Shown: piece after piece, positions 1 to 10,878 of the stretch
Numbering within the stretch: the first letter of the stretch is position 1
How the letters are laid out: every line of letters starts with the position of its first letter
Assembly (NCBI GenBank): GCA_022592445.1
Contig: JABYQR010000425.1
Coordinates: 1 to 36,391, forward strand
Origin: Cytidiella melzeri
Taxonomy: Eukaryota; Basidiomycota; Agaricomycetes; Polyporales; Irpicaceae
Direction of reading: 5' to 3'
DNA: 36,391 bases
Program-made: the position numbers and the translations under genes
Notes under the pieces: model-generated
What the model was told of the DNA's origin: nothing
What the model saw: the letters and a program-made list of their open reading frames with translations, nothing else
Databases searched by the model: none

Positions 1-317
1 ATGGTGAGATTGTCGACGTAGCAAACAATAATTTGGAGGGCTCCCCCTTGTTGACAAGTGAAAATGGCAACATCACCTGTGTCGTAACAGACGAAGCCAA
101 GTTCTGCGAGGCATGCCTTGAGCGTGAGGAACTATTGGTGTCCTGCTTGCTTTAGGCCATAGGTTGCCTTATGAAGGCAGCATACTTTGCCTTCATCCAG
201 TACAAACCCTTCAGGTTGTTCCATGTAAACCTCCTCATCCAAAGATCCGTTCAGATATGCTTCTTGAAAGTCAATCTGGTGAATTTCCCAGTCCAGAATA
301 GCTGCCAAAATCAACAC
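1..317 (-). pseudogene. Ty1/copia reverse transcriptase fragment
   Basis: On the minus strand this encodes the middle of a copia-type reverse transcriptase. Family motifs seen are LDWEIHQIDFQEAYLNG (first catalytic Asp region), EVYMEQPEGF and YGLKQAGHQ, followed after a stop by LAELGFVCYDTGD and YVDN. The fragment runs off the left edge of the window and is cut on the other side at about 318, where gypsy sequence begins. It is dead: an in-frame TAG at 134-132 stands where the family has Trp, and the catalytic YVDD is YVDN (plus positions 9-20), a GAT-to-AAT change at a CpG. No LTR, gag or integrase accompanies it here. It differs from the copia element at 16957-26000, which keeps YVDD. Confidence 0.85.
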
Positions 318-479
318 GGTTTTTTGAAGCGGACTCGTGACACAGCCGCAGCTGCGAGTCCCCCCAATACCCTGTCTTTGTCTTCTTTGTCGTCTTTGTC
401 GTCTTTGTCGTCTTCTGCCTCGTCTTCCTTGTGTACAACATCTACTCCATGCCCGTCATCTACTATCTCCTTGTGTACT

Positions 480-3400
480 ATATCGTCGCTAGATCGATTA
501 TCATCTCATTTCCATGTACATGTACTAGTTAAAGGTCTGAATAGAAGCATTTGCGTTCCTGCAATGATTGATTCAGGAGCTACGGCTTTGTTCATCAGTC
601 ACCAGTTCATCAAGAAGCATAAGATTATTCAGCACCCGCTCAAAAGGGTCATTTCATTGCATAACATTGATGGAACTAAGAATAAAGCTGGCGGATTAAC
701 GCATTTTGTTTGCCTTACACTCACAGTTGGAGATCACACGGAAAAGGCGGAGTTTCTCGTCACTGACTTAGGTCCAGAAGACGTCATTCTTGGGCTACCA
801 TGGCTCAAACACGTAAACCCTACCGTTAACTGGTAAAAAGGAGAAATGACAATTCCGAGCGGCTCGGAAGAATCTCCTAACAAACCTTTCCAGAAGGTTG
901 ACGGTAATCGCAAAGAAGGTAGACAGTGGGTCAAAGCCGGTATTATTCAAGACACCACTGACGAAGTCTGGTGTATGGCCGGCTTCACCTACTCTACTAA
1001 GCTTGCTGCCAAAGCAAACAAAGTTCAAGCTCAGCGCTCCTTCGAAGACATCGTTCCATCAGAGTACCATAGACACACTAAAGTCTTCTCTGAGGAAGAG
1101 TCTAATCAACTACCCCAGCATCAGCCCTGGGACCATTCAGTTGATCTCAAACCAGACGCTCCTGAGACCATCAAATCAAAAGTTTACCCTATGCCCCTGA
1201 ATGAACAAGCCAAGCTTGACAAGTTCATCCAGGAGAACCTATCCAAAGGTTACATCACGCCTTCTAAGTCTCCAATGGCTTCTCCAGTCTTCTTCATCAA
1301 AAAGAAGGATAACAAACTCCGACTTATTCAGGACTACCGAAAACTCAATGACATCACTGTGAAGAACCGCTACCCTCTACCGCTTGCCACTGACATTATC
1401 AACAAGCTCAAGGGCGCAAAGATCTTCACAAAATTTGATGTTCGTTGGGGATATCACAATGTCCGAATCAAAGAAGGAGACAAGTACAAAGCGGCGTTTG
1501 TTACTAACCGAGGACTCTTCGAACCTAAGGTCATGTTCTTCGGTCTCACGAACTCACCCGCTACCTTCCAAGCTCTGATGGACAACATCTTCGCCAACCT
1601 CGTCGCCGAGGGCAAGGTGGCTGTCTATCTAGATGAAATCTTGATCTGGAGCAACAACCTGACAGAGCACCGCAAGGTCGTACATGAACTCCTCGAGCGA
1701 CTTCAACAACACGATCTCTATCTCCACCCGGAAAAGTGCGAGTTTGAGAAATCTGAGATCAAGGACCTCGGGTTGATCATTAGCGCCGGCAAAGTAGCTA
1801 TGGACCCTGTCAAAGTCCAAGCAGTTTCTACGTGGCCTACACCCAAGAACCTCAAAGAAGTTAGAGGGTTCATAGGGTTTGCCAATTTCTATTGCCGCTT
1901 CATTCAGGACTTCTCAAAGCACGCACGGCCTTTACATGACCTGACTAAAAAGGACGTACCGTTCGTCTGGGGTCCAGCACAGCAGACTGCCTTCACGTTG
2001 CTAAAGAAGGCCTTTACTACTAAGCCTATCTTAGCAGTCTGGGACCCTGAACTCCCTACACGTCTGAAAGCCGATGCTTCAGGCTATGCGACTGGTGGAA
2101 TCATCTCCCAGAAATCGAAGGAAGATGGATTCTACCACACTATCGCCTATTGGTCCGCATCCATGACTGAAGCCGAGCGTAACTACAAAAGCTTTGATCG
2201 GGAGATGTTAGCCATCACCGAGGCTCTCAAAGATTGGCGCCACTACCTTGAGGGGCTCAAGGAACCGTTTGAGATCTGGACAGATCACGCAAACCTGCAG
2301 TACTGGAAAACTGCGCAACACCTCACTCGACGTCAAGCACGTTGGTCACTACTCTTGGCTGACTTTGACTTTGTGTTGGTACACAAGCCTGGCAGTACCA
2401 TGATACACGCTGATCCCCTTTCTCGTCTTCACTCCCACGCTGTCACGGACAAAGAAGACAACAAGGATCAGGTGGTACCAAAGCCGGAACACTTCCGGAT
2501 CCACGCTACTAGTGCACTTGCCACTGCTTCTCCACTTGAATCAAAGATCCAAGAATGCACGGAGCAAGAGGCAGAAGTTGCACAAGCTCTTGCTACCCTT
2601 TGAAAGAAGGGTCCTCGCAAACTTGTCAGTGGTTTACTCAAATGGGAAGAGAGTGACGGACTCATCTACTACAAGGAAAAACTCTACATCCCTAACAATG
2701 AAGAGCTCCATCACAAAATTGTCAAATCTTGCCATGACACACCCGCCGCTGGTCATCCAGGCAAACACGGCACCATAGAGCTAGTCTCACAACACTATTG
2801 GTGGCCGAAGATGAATTACGTACTAGGCTGTGACCGCTGTCAACGCTACAAGTCAGCTCCACACCCTAAAGCAGTACTACAGCCTCAGGAAACTCCGGCC
2901 GGACCTTGGGAACACACCGGTGTAGATCTCATCACTCAGCTGCCACCCTCTAAGGGATTCAATTCGATCGCGGTCTACGTTGACCATTACTCCGATCAAA
3001 TGCACATCATCCCTACTACCACCAAGGTTAACGCTGAGGGGATTGCCGATCTACACTACAAAGAAGTATTCCGACTTCACGGCATTCCCAAGAAGGTGTG
3101 TTCTGACCAAGGACCCCAGTTTTCAGCGCACTTCATGCGTGCACTCTATCACCGCTTAGGCATAGAGACTGGTTTTACAACCGCCTATCATCTGCAAGGA
3201 AATGGCAAAGTCGAACGCAAAAACCAGGATATTGAACAGTACCTGCGTCTATTCTGTCAGCAACAACAAGACGACTGGGTCGATCATCTGCCAGCGGCTG
3301 AGTGTGCACTCAACTCGCGAGTACATGCGGGTAATTCACCAACACCGTTTGAGGTCATCTACGGATATTGCCCCAACTTCACCATACCAGTTGGCAAGCG

Positions 3401-4127
3401 AAGCAATATCCCGTCGCTTGATGAGCGCCTTGACAACATGGCTCAAGTACGCAAAGAGACCGAAGGAGCTCTTCGTCTAAGCAAAGAAAAGATGAAGCAA
3501 CTTTACGAGTCTGAGAAGTGCTCTCCACACGTCTTCCAAGTAGGAGACATGGTCTGGCTAAACGCTAAGAATGTCCAGATTCACCAGGCTACCCCTAAAC
3601 TTGGTCCTTGCCAACTCGGCCCGTACAAGGTCATCGAACGCATTGGCAACCTCGAGTACAAACTCGATCTACTCAGCTATCTCCGAATCCACCCTGTCTT
3701 CCATATCAACCATCTAAGTCCCTGGCACAACAACGGCAAAGACATACCTCCACCTCCTGATCCTATTGTCATAGAAGGAGAAGAACAGTACGTCGTCGAA
3801 AAGGTGCTAGACAGCAGGCTACATGGACGTTGGAAGAAATTGCAATTCCTAGTCAAATGGGAAGGGTATTCAGACGGACACAATAGCTGGGAACCAGTCG
3901 AAAACCTCGAGAACAATCAAGAAGCGATTGGCAACTTCTACAAAGCAAATCCCGGAGCGCCCCGGGTCATCAAAGCTTCACTCTTCGCGGATCTCCACTC
4001 ATACTTTCGGGAAATCATTACCCAGACTGACCCCGCTTTCCTTCGCACGATCTATTTATCTACATACAATCTTAGCTGGGATGAAGGCAAACACATTGGT
4101 CTGGATATCTCAAGAACATCACACTGA
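480..4127 (+). pseudogene. gypsy-1 Pol polyprotein with nonsense codons
   Basis: One continuous frame is interrupted by TAA at 834-836 (between protease and RT) and TGA at 2601-2603 (before integrase; the second copy has an Arg codon there). Domains in order: retropepsin with MIDSGATALFIS and VILGLPWL; RT with FTKFD and YLDEILIWS; RNase H with KADASG, FDREM and WTDHANLQYW; integrase with an H2C2 finger (HDTPAAGH, then CDRC) and a D-D-E core (GVDLITQ, SDQGPQF, GKVERKNQ); chromodomain near the end (FLVKWEGYSDGHNSWEP). The RT box is YLDE (1626-1637), not YxDD, so the second metal-binding Asp is Glu. Relative to copy 2, 15 bp are missing in frame near 2812, removing residues just before the CxxC of the finger. 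Not expected to make functional Pol. Confidence 0.9.
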
Positions 4128-4277
4128 CGGGTAACGTCGAGTCAACGACACCAGAAGGGGAGAAACTTCCTAGCATCCTTCTGACTAGACAGTCGGGGCA
4201 ATTCTGCTGAATCCCTGTAGACGGGTAGAAGACCTCTATCACCACAGCACAGTGATGCTTCGCGAGGACGCTCAATT

Positions 4278-4292
4278 TTAGGAGGGGGGTAA
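4278..4292 (+). other. polypurine tract of gypsy-1
   Basis: TTAGGAGGGGGGTAA lies immediately 5' of the 3' LTR. In this family the purine run primes plus-strand DNA synthesis. The same tract lies next to the LTR of the inverted copy at 34448-34462. Confidence 0.8.
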
Positions 4293-5050
4293 TGTCATGG
4301 ATGGCCTGACTAGCCCTTAATTTTTGCAATTTACCTCATGTTTTTATCTGTAAAACTACGGGCTGTAACCCAGTTACAACCTTTCCTACATAAACTCCTT
4401 TGCACGTCTATTAAGTGCCCGTATCACGGGGCTTAGATGATCCACACGGTCACATTACTTGCTACTACGTCACACTGGCATGTGACTTAGCTTAAGTAAG
4501 ACCACATGGCTACAGACACATGGCTCAGCCCATAGCTAGGGTTTGACGTCATAGATACCGTCCACATGGGCTACTTATTGTTCTTTCCCTATTGTTCTCT
4601 TTATGGAAGGATGTTCTCACAGGTGTGGGAATGGAATACAATAGTTGGTCTCCTTTTAGATAGATTCTCTCATGAGTAGAGTTCTTGGCAAGGTCTAGAC
4701 AATAGCTATTGTTCTCCTTTAGGTAGTTCTTTTGTTCTTTGTTCACACGGCTTCTTGCAAAGCCTGCCCTTAGCATGGTCTGTGCGCAGGTCCCTGAAGT
4801 CCATATAAGCAGCTGCATGTACGCTCCTAGCCCCCATCTCGACCTCTTGGTCTTTACTGGGCTAGGTAAGCAAAACCCCTCTTGTACTACATAGCAGGTA
4901 GTATCAATTCTAACTTAGTCTTTACTGGGCTAGCAACTTGAACAAAGTCTGATAGCTGGTGAAAGCATTGTGCTCTACACCTGCCACCACCTCCTCGTTG
5001 TTTTCCACTCCGTGTCCCTTTTAGTTGTGTCGAGCTTCGTCTCTGTGACA
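4293..5050 (+). repeat. gypsy-1 3' LTR (758 bp)
   Basis: The LTR begins TGTCATGG and ends CTGTGACA, giving the expected TG...CA termini with a short inverted repeat (TGTCA/TGACA). Its length equals that of the LTR at 33690-34447, and the two are clearly homologous throughout. A TATA-like CATATAAG lies at 4801-4808. Downstream of it the block GGTCTTTACTGGGCTAG is present twice in slightly different form about 70 bp apart, an internal duplication in the R/U5 part. No matching 5' LTR is in the window. Confidence 0.88.
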
Positions 5051-5058
5051 CATGTGAG

Positions 5059-5364
5059 TGTCACACTGTAACAGATGTAGCAGAAACTGCACTAGGTCTA
5101 ACTTAGAAAGGTGGCCAGGCCACAGCAGGAAATACCTTTTGGATGTGGTCTTCCATAAGCTGAATCACGTGCCAGTGTGACATGGCAGCAAGTAACGTGA
5201 CCATGTAGAGCATCTAAGCCACGTGATACGGGCACTTAATAGACGTGCAAGGGGTTGTGCAGAGAGGGTTGCAACTGGGTTGCAACCAGGTTTCAACTAG
5301 GTTTCAAAGGTACAAACAAGAGGTAAAATGTGAAAAATAAGGGCTAGTTGGGCCATACACGACA
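5059..5364 (-). repeat. divergent gypsy-related LTR, opposite orientation
   Basis: Bounded by TGTCAC at the left and GACA at the right. On the minus strand it starts TGTCGTGTATGGCCC and over about 220 bp (5145-5364) resembles the U3 half of the 758 bp gypsy LTRs, including the CACGTGATACGGG block and the AATAGACGTG block. The other end is unrelated apart from the terminal TGTCA. At 306 bp it is either a shorter related family or a deleted derivative, present as a solo LTR. It begins 8 bp after the gypsy-1 3' LTR. No convincing target duplication is seen. Confidence 0.65.
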
Positions 5365-6429
5365 GGTACTGTGCTCTAGGGTCTTTTGCAGAGAAATAAG
5401 CATGAGACAGATTGTAAAATAAACAGGTACTCAACTACCCACTCATTCATTACGATTGTTTGACTCTCCTGTAGATTATCATCCAATGTATGTTCTCCAG
5501 AGGTTTTTGAGATGCAAAAAGATGATTCAAAGAAGGGACAGCACGTTGCCATTGTTGAGAGTTATGTTTTGCAAAAGTCCCTGCTCTTTCCGTCACAAAT
5601 TGCTAGGATTGTCACACGGCAAATTGAAGCACTGATCGGCATGGCGTGAAGTACTTTACGACAAGTCTGAGTCTGGTGCGTCATATGCACTGCTAGTTTC
5701 TTCGATCAAGCAGAATTTCAAGCTCTCATCACTCTGTTTGTATTCTTTGTCACGCAGATGCAAAACTTCCCAAGGACACTTGTGTACCCAGCACTTGATT
5801 GTAACTCACCAACACGGAGCAACGCTATTCACGAAACCTGTCTGCAATCTTCAAGCTAACCACCTGACAGCATCTTCAGGATCTGGTCAAATCTGGTCAG
5901 ATATAGGCTCAAGAGATGGCCCAAACCAGGCCGGTAACTCTCGGTAGGCTGTGTTCCTCCTTCAAATATTACAAATAGTACATGTATACTTGTGTAATGA
6001 ATAGCTGCATGTACCAAAATCTTTACCGGTATGCAAACTGTTGTGTGAGTGAGTCTAAAAGGAGGATTTTCAATAGTCCCCGTATTTGCAAAGGACCCTA
6101 CAGCACAGTAATAAACTTTGCGAGGTGTGCAACAGTGACAACCCAGTAACATACTCCAATTCATTATATCATGGAGTATACATACATAGTGACAAACCAC
6201 TTTACAAAATTTCCATGCACTTTTACGGCGAGGCAAACTTCATTGAGTGTCCCGAGGACCGGTAGTATACAACTCTGTCAGGACATTTCCGGGGCTTCCC
6301 CAAAACTTTTATGTCATCCACACGTGACTCCGATCAATGTGGTGAGGATGTGAAGCGTCTTCACCGCAGGACACTTCAGATTGGATGTATGAGTAGCTAA
6401 CAGTTCACCCTCTACCACCTGGACATGTC
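5365..6429. other. no gene recognised (5' flank of the lipase gene)
   Basis: About 1.06 kb between the reversed LTR and the lipase start. Open frames here, including a 126-codon minus-strand one at 5856-6236, show no recognisable domain and no coding character. The last few hundred bases presumably hold the lipase promoter, but I could not pick out a clear TATA box or start site. Confidence 0.4.
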
Positions 6430-8255
6430 ATGCAGACGATATGGTTTCCTGCGCCCGTCCTCGTTTTATTTCGTCGTCTCGTGAACGCTGTCTCGACTCT
6501 CTCGATATCCCGACACTATTTCCAACTACCTGTCCAAAGAAACCCGGATGTCGAAGACCATAGCTATCCTAGGAGGACCTTCAAGACTTGGGGCTGGCTC
6601 TGCTGGGCTAGCAGAGAGTTTGCAGGCACGAAGTTCAGCTTGGCTGTTGAAGGCGAAACGAGCGCACCGCCCCCGATACAACCGACTCCTTCGAGGCAAA
6701 TTCATCGGCCGACGCGACCTACGCCCCCTCGCCATGACAGGCCCGTGGATACCATCCATCGCTTGATGTACAATCCAGCATTGTACAACCCTGTGCGTGC
6801 GCCTCGACAACCAGTGGTGCTATGTCACGGTGAGTGTCCTCAAAAACGTCGTCCTCTATCCTACTTGTTAAGAAGTCTCCCAAGGACTATATGGGTTCGA
6901 TGTCCGAGGACCAGCTTCTTTCCCTATCCTTCAGAAACAGTACTGGTCCAACGTCCTCGAAATACTTCGCAAGCAGGTCGGTGCAGAGGTTATTGTGACA
7001 AGCGTGCCTTCAACGGGCTCTGTCACATCGCGGGCGCAGAGCCTACACGAGATCCTGTCGAAACAGGCCACTGGTCGTTCGATAAACTTTATGGCGCATT
7101 CAATGGGCGGATTAGACTGCAGACATCTCATTTCGCATATCAAGCCTACAGAGTATACCCCCGTATCTCTCACCACTGTCGCAACTCCCCATCATGGCAG
7201 TCCGTTCATGGACTGGTGCTCGGTGAGACCTGTCCGCTTTCGATCACCACACACGCTGACCTCCTCCCTGTCATATCAAGGAGAACCTTGGCCTTGGTAA
7301 ACTTCGACAAAACGAGCTTTCAGCTGTATCCATGGACAACACCATAGACGAGAAACAATCCCAGCTCAACTCGCAGACACTCAAGCCTACTCTACCCATC
7401 ACGTTATCGTCTCTTCCCTCGTCATTCACCACGTTACTACTTTCGTTGTTGGACTCCCCAGCTTACGCCAATCTCAGCACCACGTACCTCACGAACGTGT
7501 TCAACCCCAACACGCCTGATGACCCACGTGTGCGCTACTTCAGCGTCGCCGGCCGACTCAGCAGCATGAGCATCTGGCATCCCCTTTGGCTACCAAAGAT
7601 GGTCTTGGACGGGTACGAGCAACGGCAGATGGAGCATAGAGGCGAAGAATGGCGGTACGGAGACGGAGGTGAGAGGTGGGGGAACGATGGCTTGGTCACG
7701 GTGGAGAGCGCCAAGTGGGGTGAATTCCTCGGGATATTGGAGGAATGCGATCATTGGGAACTGAGAGGCGCGAGAGGCATCGAGCTCGATCTGTGGGGAG
7801 GGCGTACAGGTGGTAACGGGAACGATGGGTGGGCATTTGGAGACTGGGCACGCTTTATTCGGGCTTGGAAGAAGGAAGAGAAGAAGGCGAAAGACGTTGG
7901 GGCCGCTTTGAGTGAAAGGCAAGATAGGTTGTCAGAGCCTGGCGCAGAGAAGGCTCGTGCATTGGACGAAAGCGTCAAGGAGAAAGACAGTGGACAGAGT
8001 GTTGCGGACGAGGTCGTCAAAGCATCCACCGAGAAACTATCCGCAGTGTTCGATTGGATCGTCGAACAGGTTCCTTCACGAAGCTCATCTCAGTCCAGCT
8101 CTGACACCGCCGAGATATCGTCCTCACATTCCGAGCAAGTCGCAAGGGGTATGACTGAGAAGAAGCCGCAGAGAAAGAGTGAGCTTGCTACCAAAGCAGA
8201 GTTGGAACGGTTTTACATCGCGCTGTGTAGAAAGCTGCACGATGAGGGTCTATGA
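6430..8255 (+). CDS. TGL2-like alpha/beta-hydrolase lipase
   Basis: Three exons: 6430-6829, 6885-7222, 7281-8255, with introns of 55 and 58 bp (GTGAGT...AAG and GTGAGA...AAG), joining into an uninterrupted 570-aa frame. It resembles fungal lipases of the TGL2 type, which hydrolyse acylglycerols, in yeast at mitochondria. Visible landmarks: PVVLCHGLYGFDVRGP (oxyanion-loop HG near residue 133), the nucleophile elbow FMAHSMGGLDCRHL with Ser206, TVATPHHGSPFMDW, NDGLVTVESAKWG (candidate Asp382) and ECDHWELRG (candidate His404). The elbow is A-H-S-M-G rather than G-x-S-x-G. The first 40 residues are hydrophobic and basic with few acids, which could be a mitochondrial presequence. The C-terminal ~130 residues are charged and low complexity. 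Exon 1 before residue 110 is poorly conserved in appearance, so the start and a missed intron are possible errors. Confidence 0.85.
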
Positions 8256-8932
8256 CTTCACTCGCTTAGTTCAACACACTGTATTTTCTCATGAGTGGTA
8301 CCCTGGCTATACACTACAGCGACTCTTGTGACTTGTACATTAGCGATTGGTTGTGAATAATGATACCTGCGAAGAAACTGATTAACTTACATGGAGGAGC
8401 CTTCTGAGTAGAACCGGGTAAGCATTGCAGGACTCGAATACTTACACTTACTGAGCAGTATGAAGCAACCCAGTCTACACTGTTCTCGGAACGAGCTTAG
8501 AAAATGGCGGACACCAGATGCGGAAGTTGTCAAATGGTGGCAATCGACGCCACAAAGCGTTCGATCAAGCGTCAAATGCTCCAAGTTTAGGCTTGACAGG
8601 ACGTGCAAAATCAACGGCGTACTTTCATCCAAACTTGTACAAGACTACTCTACCGGTACCTAGTAAGACGGCAAAGAGAGAGTGGGGAAAATTCTGTGGA
8701 GGGACCGGACTTTTCGTGTCAGGGCGGCGGAAAAGTGAGAGGACACTGAACAGAACAGAGCACGGGACCAACAAAATCTGGCATAGTTCTACTACGGCTG
8801 ACCCTTGCGCGGCGGGTTGTTAGGAGTTTTGGCAGGCTGGGCAGGGGGCTGAGCAGGGAGCGTGGGGTTGGGAGGGGGATGTTGACGGTAAGGGTTTACT
8901 AGGGCGCCGAGCGGGACCTGGACGTTGACGGG
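8256..8932. other. no gene recognised
   Basis: This is the interval between the convergent 3' ends of the lipase gene (plus) and the secreted-protein gene (minus). It should contain both 3' UTRs. G-rich low-complexity sequence lies at 8824-8880. Short open frames at 8387-8823 lack any recognisable motif. Confidence 0.4.
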
Positions 8933-9601
8933 CTAAACAGCAGCCGGATCGGCCCTTTGAAGTGGATTGTTGGGTTTTGGCTTGTCCTTCCTGCCAGTAT
9001 TGAGCATATTTTCGCCATCTTGGGCGAACAATTGGATGTCACCATTGTCAGAGGATGATACCCGCTTGTTCACCGCCATAGTATAGGACCGCTGGCCTCG
9101 CACCAAGTAAGGAGGAGGGGGCCCATCGGGGTAAGGGGGAGGAGGAGCAGGAGGACGGGGGGGCGGCGCAGTAGGCGCTGGCGGAATAGTTGGACGAGGT
9201 CGTCTAGGTGGCATCTTGACAGGGAGCCTCATCTCGTCGAACTTGCCGGCATAGGACGCTAAATTGCTAATATCGAGTGGTGGTGCCCGTTTTTCTGCGA
9301 TCACAGCTTCCACTTCCTCGGCGGTAGCAATCGATCTGTCGTAAAGAAGGAAAGAATTTTGTCAGAGACACCGGGCTTTCGTTCACAGTACAGCATTAAT
9401 CATGGGTATTCACTGAGACCTTGCGTAATCATGTTTCAAGGTGGCGGTGGGAGTAGAGGAGAGGACCGTGTGTTCTCCTGTGCTCGCCGGTCCCTCCAGG
9501 TTATGGGAGGAAGGCGGATACGGGACGCCAGACACGGTCACCGCATTGAGGGCGCCGGTGACGATGGCAACGAACAACACGAGAGAGGTTGAGAGACGCA
9601 T
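8933..9601 (-). CDS. small secreted proline-rich protein with Kex2-type sites
   Basis: Two exons on the minus strand: 9601-9420 and 9335-8933, with an 84 bp intron (GTCTCA...ACGACAG), giving 194 aa. Residues 1-20 (MRLSTSLVLFVAIVTGALNA) form a classic signal peptide. Residues 76-77 are Lys-Arg in the context AEKR, and 151-152 are Lys-Arg in the context AVNKR; both look like Kex2 dibasic cleavage sites, so the precursor may be cut into peptides. Residues 103-137 are very proline-rich (for example APPPRPPAPPPPYPDG). There are no cysteines in the segments read, so it is not a disulfide-rich effector type. A TATA-like TATATAAG lies upstream, and a 5' UTR intron is possible at 9720-9653. The family is not recognised; a cell-wall or secreted-peptide role is only inference. 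Confidence 0.7.
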
Positions 9602-9785
9602 GATCAAGAGCAAGAAGATGTTGAAAGGTTGTTTGGAAAGACAATAGGATAGCTGTGAGAAGATTTTAGTCCGGTGACCCAACGAGAAGGTGATGGAGTC
9701 GTGAACGACGATATACTCACCGACCTGCGCTGAATCGATGAAATGTGACTTCCGGAGCTGAGGTAGAATGATGGTGGCAAGGAGG

Positions 9786-9793
9786 CTTATATA
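9786..9793 (-). promoter_or_regulatory. TATA box of the secreted proline-rich protein gene
   Basis: Minus-strand TATATAAG sits about 185 bp upstream of the ATG at 9601. Transcription would start near 9755-9765 and run through a candidate 5' UTR intron (GTGAGT at 9720-9715, ending CACAG at 9653). The position and strand fit only the minus-strand gene. Confidence 0.5.
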
Positions 9794-9862
9794 GCCTCTG
9801 GTGTGAAGGAGGTCCGATGGTCGGTACGATAAAAACTGTAAAAAGGTTGGCAGTTTGGCCAC

Positions 9863-10829
9863 GGGCCTATAGAAAGCGGTATGAGCCTGAAAGATAGTGG
9901 AACAGCCTCCAGCTCCGATGTTTGATGTGCAAGTCTCAGATGTTTCTGCACTCCAGGACTGACGGGTCCTTTCTGTTCGTTCAAGATGAACAGTTCATCC
10001 AAAGCGGCCGCGTCGAACTTGGTGCATGAGATCTGAGATTGGAGTATGGGCGACAAGCTAAAACAACTCAACGCTTCGGTGAGACATTCAGAACAACTGC
10101 ATGTTGCGTCCAGTACTTACTTGCAACTCTTTCCACAAGTCTTCTACCTCGCGTGGTTGCACAGGTCATTTCGTCGCCACGGTACCCTTTTCACCCCGCA
10201 CAGGTCACCCACAGCAAGATGGCACGGTTCGTTGCTAGTACAGCACGTCGTCCAAGGTGAGTCAAGGCGATTGCATATTGGTGGCAGTGCGGCTTCAGCC
10301 TGAACTGGGTATGTATCCTGCAACTTCACAGGTGAGCGTAGCCGTTCGATATCAGTACTTATCTCCACTTATCAAAAAAAAACTGGTTCCGCATCACGGA
10401 AATCAAGGAAACTTCCTGCAGGGCCTGAACCCCTCAGGGGATGCCAACAAACTGCAAGCCTGCAACCTGAGGTCCTAGCAGTGCACCCTTGGTTGACTCA
10501 GTCTAAACCTCCGGGCAGCGCCATCGGAGGTGTGAACGGGCACTCATCATGGCATCTGGCAAATTCGCCAAACGAGGCGTATGGACGAGCAAGCCCAAAC
10601 GGTTCATCGTGGCAGGGATGATGGCAAAGGCGAGCGTGTTCACTAGCAGTTGAAACTCTGCACTGTTCTTATGGCGGTGTTTCCTTCTCCCATATGCTAC
10701 CGCTCTCTTCGTGGGTCTCGTGATTCCGTCGCGGTGTTCTCCGAGGTCCACAGCCAGGCACAGCCGTCCACACCCGAACTTTCATCACTGCCCAACAGTC
10801 ACGGGATCCGGATCATCGTTAATGTGTAT
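9863..10829. other. no gene recognised; left flank of the hAT element
   Basis: No open frame here has a recognisable domain. The block 10261-10374 resembles 16533-16650 on the other side of the hAT element in the same orientation, including CAGGTGAG...CCGTTCGA and a following CAG...TTATCT. The interval ends with the left target duplication of the hAT element at 10822-10829. Confidence 0.4.
10822..10829 (+). repeat. left 8 bp target-site duplication of the hAT element
   Basis: ATGTGTAT is repeated exactly at 16211-16218. An 8 bp duplication is the hallmark of hAT transposition. No mismatch means the insertion is young or has been lucky. Confidence 0.9.
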
Positions 10830-10843
10830 TAGGGTTCCGTCGG
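10830..10843 (+). repeat. hAT left terminal inverted repeat
   Basis: TAGGGTTCCGTCGG pairs perfectly with the right end at 16197-16210. The next nine bases match in about six positions. Transposase would cut at its outer edge. Confidence 0.9.
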
Positions 10844-10878
10844 TAAGTCAATATTAATAAACACGTGTCAGTAAATGG

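Larger units (their letters stand above)
318..5050 (+). mobile_element. Ty3/gypsy chromovirus copy 1 (5'-truncated)
   Basis: A plus-strand LTR retrotransposon consisting of protease, reverse transcriptase, RNase H, integrase and chromodomain, a polypurine tract and a 3' LTR. The 5' LTR, primer site and gag are missing: homology starts abruptly next to the copia relic at about 318. The order PR-RT-RH-IN plus a C-terminal chromodomain is that of Ty3/gypsy chromoviruses, whose integration is steered to marked chromatin. A close relative lies inverted at 33690-36391, which allows the lesions here to be read by comparison. Confidence 0.9.

Noticed and set aside
5856..6236. Minus-strand frame of 126 codons
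   Set aside because: No domain, odd composition, and it lies in the 5' flank of the lipase gene with no sign of splicing or promoter.
6548..6766. Plus-strand frame starting MSKTIAILGGPS
   Set aside because: It overlaps lipase exon 1 in another frame and does not join to the conserved exon 2; the 6430 frame gives the motif PVVLCHG in phase.
7590..8029. Minus-strand frames opposite lipase exon 3
   Set aside because: They are shadows of the conserved plus-strand lipase frame, which carries recognisable motifs.
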